Shown: positions 63,607 through 64,000 of the stretch, piece by piece | Layout: each line of letters starts with the position of its first letter | How positions within the stretch are numbered: the stretch's first letter is position 1 | Assembly (NCBI RefSeq): GCF_900110995.1 | Contig: NZ_FOJF01000001.1 | Location: 1,443,199 to 1,507,198, forward strand | DNA: 64,000 nucleotides | Direction: 5' to 3' | From: Chitinophaga sp. YR573 | GTDB lineage: Bacteria; Bacteroidota; Bacteroidia; Chitinophagales; Chitinophagaceae | The notes under the pieces: model-generated | Told to the model about the DNA's origin: nothing | The model's input: the letters and a program-made list of their open reading frames with translations, nothing else | The model's database searches: none | Position numbers and translations under genes: made by a program

Positions 63607-64000
63607 TTATCTCCTTTCATACTCATTCTCCATCGTCATGATATCCCTGTCAAAAAGATACAAACCACTCTTATCATCCCCTATCAACTCCAGCTTATCA
63701 TTACACTCACGGGCCAGTCTCTCTTCCTCAATCTGCTCATTTACATACCATTGCAGAAAATTATGGGTGGCATAATCCTTCTCCTGCAAAGACATGTCCA
63801 CCAACTCATTAATCCCCTCACTCACCTTTACCTCATGCGCAAACAATTCCTCAAAAGCCTGTTTTAAAGACACAAACGTCAAAACAGGTTGTTTTAAAGC
63901 AGGTACTATGGCAAAACCTCCCCTTTCATTTATATAATGGATCAGTTTCAACATATGCATCCTTTCCTCATCACTATGTTTGAAGAAAAATTTCGTAACT
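63607..64000 (-). CDS. ftnA: Ferritin (truncated by window edge)
   Basis: The C-terminal part of a bacterial non-haem ferritin: the frame continues past the right edge with VTKFFFKHSDEERMHMLKLIHYINERGGFAI. SDEERMHML carries the metal-binding E-x-x-H, and HNFLQWYVNEQIEEERLA the next metal-ligand helix. Ferritins store iron as ferric oxide in a 24-subunit shell. The visible part is about 130 residues; the N-terminal helix is off the window. A strong terminator follows. Confidence 0.93.
   Translation of the reverse strand, partial: VTKFFFKHSDEERMHMLKLIHYINERGGFAIVPALKQPVLTFVSLKQAFEELFAHEVKVSEGINELVDMSLQEKDYATHNFLQWYVNEQIEEERLARECNDKLELIGDDKSGLYLFDRDIMTMENEYERR

Overview
The window looks like a chromosomal segment of a Bacteroidota soil bacterium, most likely Chitinophagaceae (Chitinophaga-like). 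This rests on SusC/SusD pairs with their own ECF sigma/FecR regulators, STN domains on both SusC proteins, a T9SS type B (CHU_C) sorting domain, many CarboxypepD_reg-like outer-membrane proteins, TAnnTTTG-type promoter boxes, and little Shine-Dalgarno signal. No rRNA, CRISPR array, transposase or phage structural gene is visible.

Layout. 1-4.6 kb: an edge-truncated GNAT acetyltransferase, an ABC-F ATPase, a secreted S33-type hydrolase, a YXWGXW protein and a DUF805 membrane protein. 4.6-6.4 kb: a TetR regulator and an SDR that share a matching operator, followed by a nested palindromic element. 6.4-16 kb: scattered enzymes (SRPBCC, deacetylase-like, hydrolase, methyltransferase, S41 protease, GH43 arabinanase-like) and a siderophore-type TonB receptor. 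15.7-21 kb: two DJ-1/PfpI genes (one a GlxA-type regulator), an AraC regulator with an Old Yellow Enzyme, and a 41-bp perfect hairpin. 21.6-37 kb: an Oar-like receptor, then an operon of ECF sigma, FecR, SusC, SusD, M16 protease and an outer-membrane barrel protein, which suggests peptide or protein scavenging. 38-41 kb: divergent SDR/HxlR genes, with HxlR coupled to a short alpha-glucan phosphorylase whose PLP-lysine position is threonine.

41.2-43.9 kb is an AT-rich accessory patch on the 3' side of an initiator tRNA-Met gene. It carries three overlapping genes that I read as a toxin-antitoxin-chaperone (TAC) system: a RelE/HigB-like toxin, an HTH antitoxin with a long C-terminal tail, and a SecB-like chaperone, preceded by a palindromic operator over the promoter. 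This is the strongest candidate for an undescribed system here.

44-54.9 kb: AhpD-like protein, small T9SS cargo, NUC1 nuclease lipoprotein, an MFS exporter divergent from a MarR regulator with two matching operators, a beta-lactamase-fold hydrolase, an EEP phosphatase-like protein, and DNA polymerase IV between two DinB/DfsB-superfamily proteins. 54.9-63.4 kb: a minus-strand polysaccharide-utilisation-like locus (ECF sigma, FecR, SusC, SusD, sialidase-like BNR protein) with a 23-bp hairpin between susD and the enzyme gene. The right edge cuts a ferritin gene.

Calls come from reading motifs and protein character only; no database search was possible. Several proteins remain unrecognised and are marked so.
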